From Cordylochernes scorpioides (taxonomy: Eukaryota; Arthropoda; Arachnida; Pseudoscorpiones; Chernetidae), in contig CP092882.1 in assembly GCA_030710605.1 (NCBI GenBank), positions 14,327,677-14,391,676 on the forward strand: a stretch of 64,000 nucleotides of DNA, in the 5' to 3' direction. The first letter of the stretch is position 1. Each line of letters begins with the position of its first letter. A model generated the notes under the pieces. The model was not told the DNA's origin, made no database searches, and saw only the letters and a list, made by a program, of their open reading frames with translations. This document shows, piece after piece, positions 63,686 through 64,000 of the stretch. The position numbers and the translations under genes were made by a program.

Positions 63686-64000
63686 TTATATATTTTTTTC
63701 AATGCTTTTTGTATATTAAATTAAAAAGTAATTTGTTATCATCATCACACGCAATGTATATTTTTTAAACAAACGATAATAAACAACAACAATGTAACTT
63801 GCATCTTCATTATAAAACAACAAATTTAAATTAAAAATGAAAAAACATATTTTAACATTTAATACAAAACCGTTACAATATTAAAATTGTTAAACATTTT
63901 ATGACAATGTAGAAACCATTCTAGTTAAGAAATAGTCAATATTATTTTGCAATCTCATCTGTAGGAGAGTTATTTTCGTTTGAAAGCTTGCAGGTTGTAT
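63686..64000. other. AT-rich, no gene seen
   Basis: Flank of the Helitron; nothing recognised. Confidence 0.5.

Overview
This is an AT-rich metazoan nuclear window made almost entirely of transposable elements and their debris. I see no host protein-coding gene. Retroelement types (Ty3-like LTR elements, R1-like and RNase H-bearing LINEs, a GIY-YIG Penelope-like element, Helitrons, mariner debris, a tRNA-derived SINE) point to an arthropod. The LINE C-terminal tails with (AAC)n ends resemble those I associate with spider genomes, so an arachnid is my best inference; the species is not resolved.

Layout. 1-1,690: a hammerhead-like inverted repeat, a MITE, then a 71-76 bp tandem array. 1,691-6,607: LTR element 1, identical 220-bp LTRs, target duplication ACATG, gag-protease-RT-RNase H reading frame but no integrase; it split the tandem array, which resumes at 6,613-8,160. 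8,450-13,830: MITEs, a LINE tail, Helitron ends, a solo LTR. 13,827-15,790: R1-like LINE on the minus strand. 15,900-17,225: degenerate minisatellite. 19,112-23,715: LTR element 2, identical 174-bp LTRs, target duplication ATCCC, complete gag-pol broken by two homopolymer frameshifts. 23,721-27,000: AT-rich with a LINE tail. 27,000-30,440: MITE cluster, tandem array, a 738-bp miniature LTR element nested in a hammerhead-like repeat. 31,700-36,809: a 182-bp array, a SINE and a Helitron-derived region with a helicase scrap. 36,825-41,332: repeats, SINE, four MITEs, two LINE scraps. 41,610-44,815: near full-length but decayed Penelope-like element. 45,000-55,950: a mosaic of MITEs, tandem arrays, SINEs, mariner and LINE scraps. 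56,069-63,685: a small minus-strand Helitron carrying a tRNA-Gly-like sequence and split by LTR element 3 (56,332-63,112; 937-bp LTRs differing at about two positions), whose 800-codon frame lacks the RT palm and the integrase catalytic core.

The most interesting signals are (i) about a dozen hammerhead-ribozyme-like motifs of the minimal palindromic-helix-III type known from Penelope-like elements, in at least five sequence families; (ii) the chimeric open frame of LTR element 3; (iii) an abundant MITE family with a GAAA...CTGATGA motif flanked by a covarying helix; and (iv) an element whose terminal repeat has been amplified into a tandem array. Nested insertions give a relative order: the three LTR elements are the youngest events in the window. 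All boundaries were read by eye; no alignment or database search was run.
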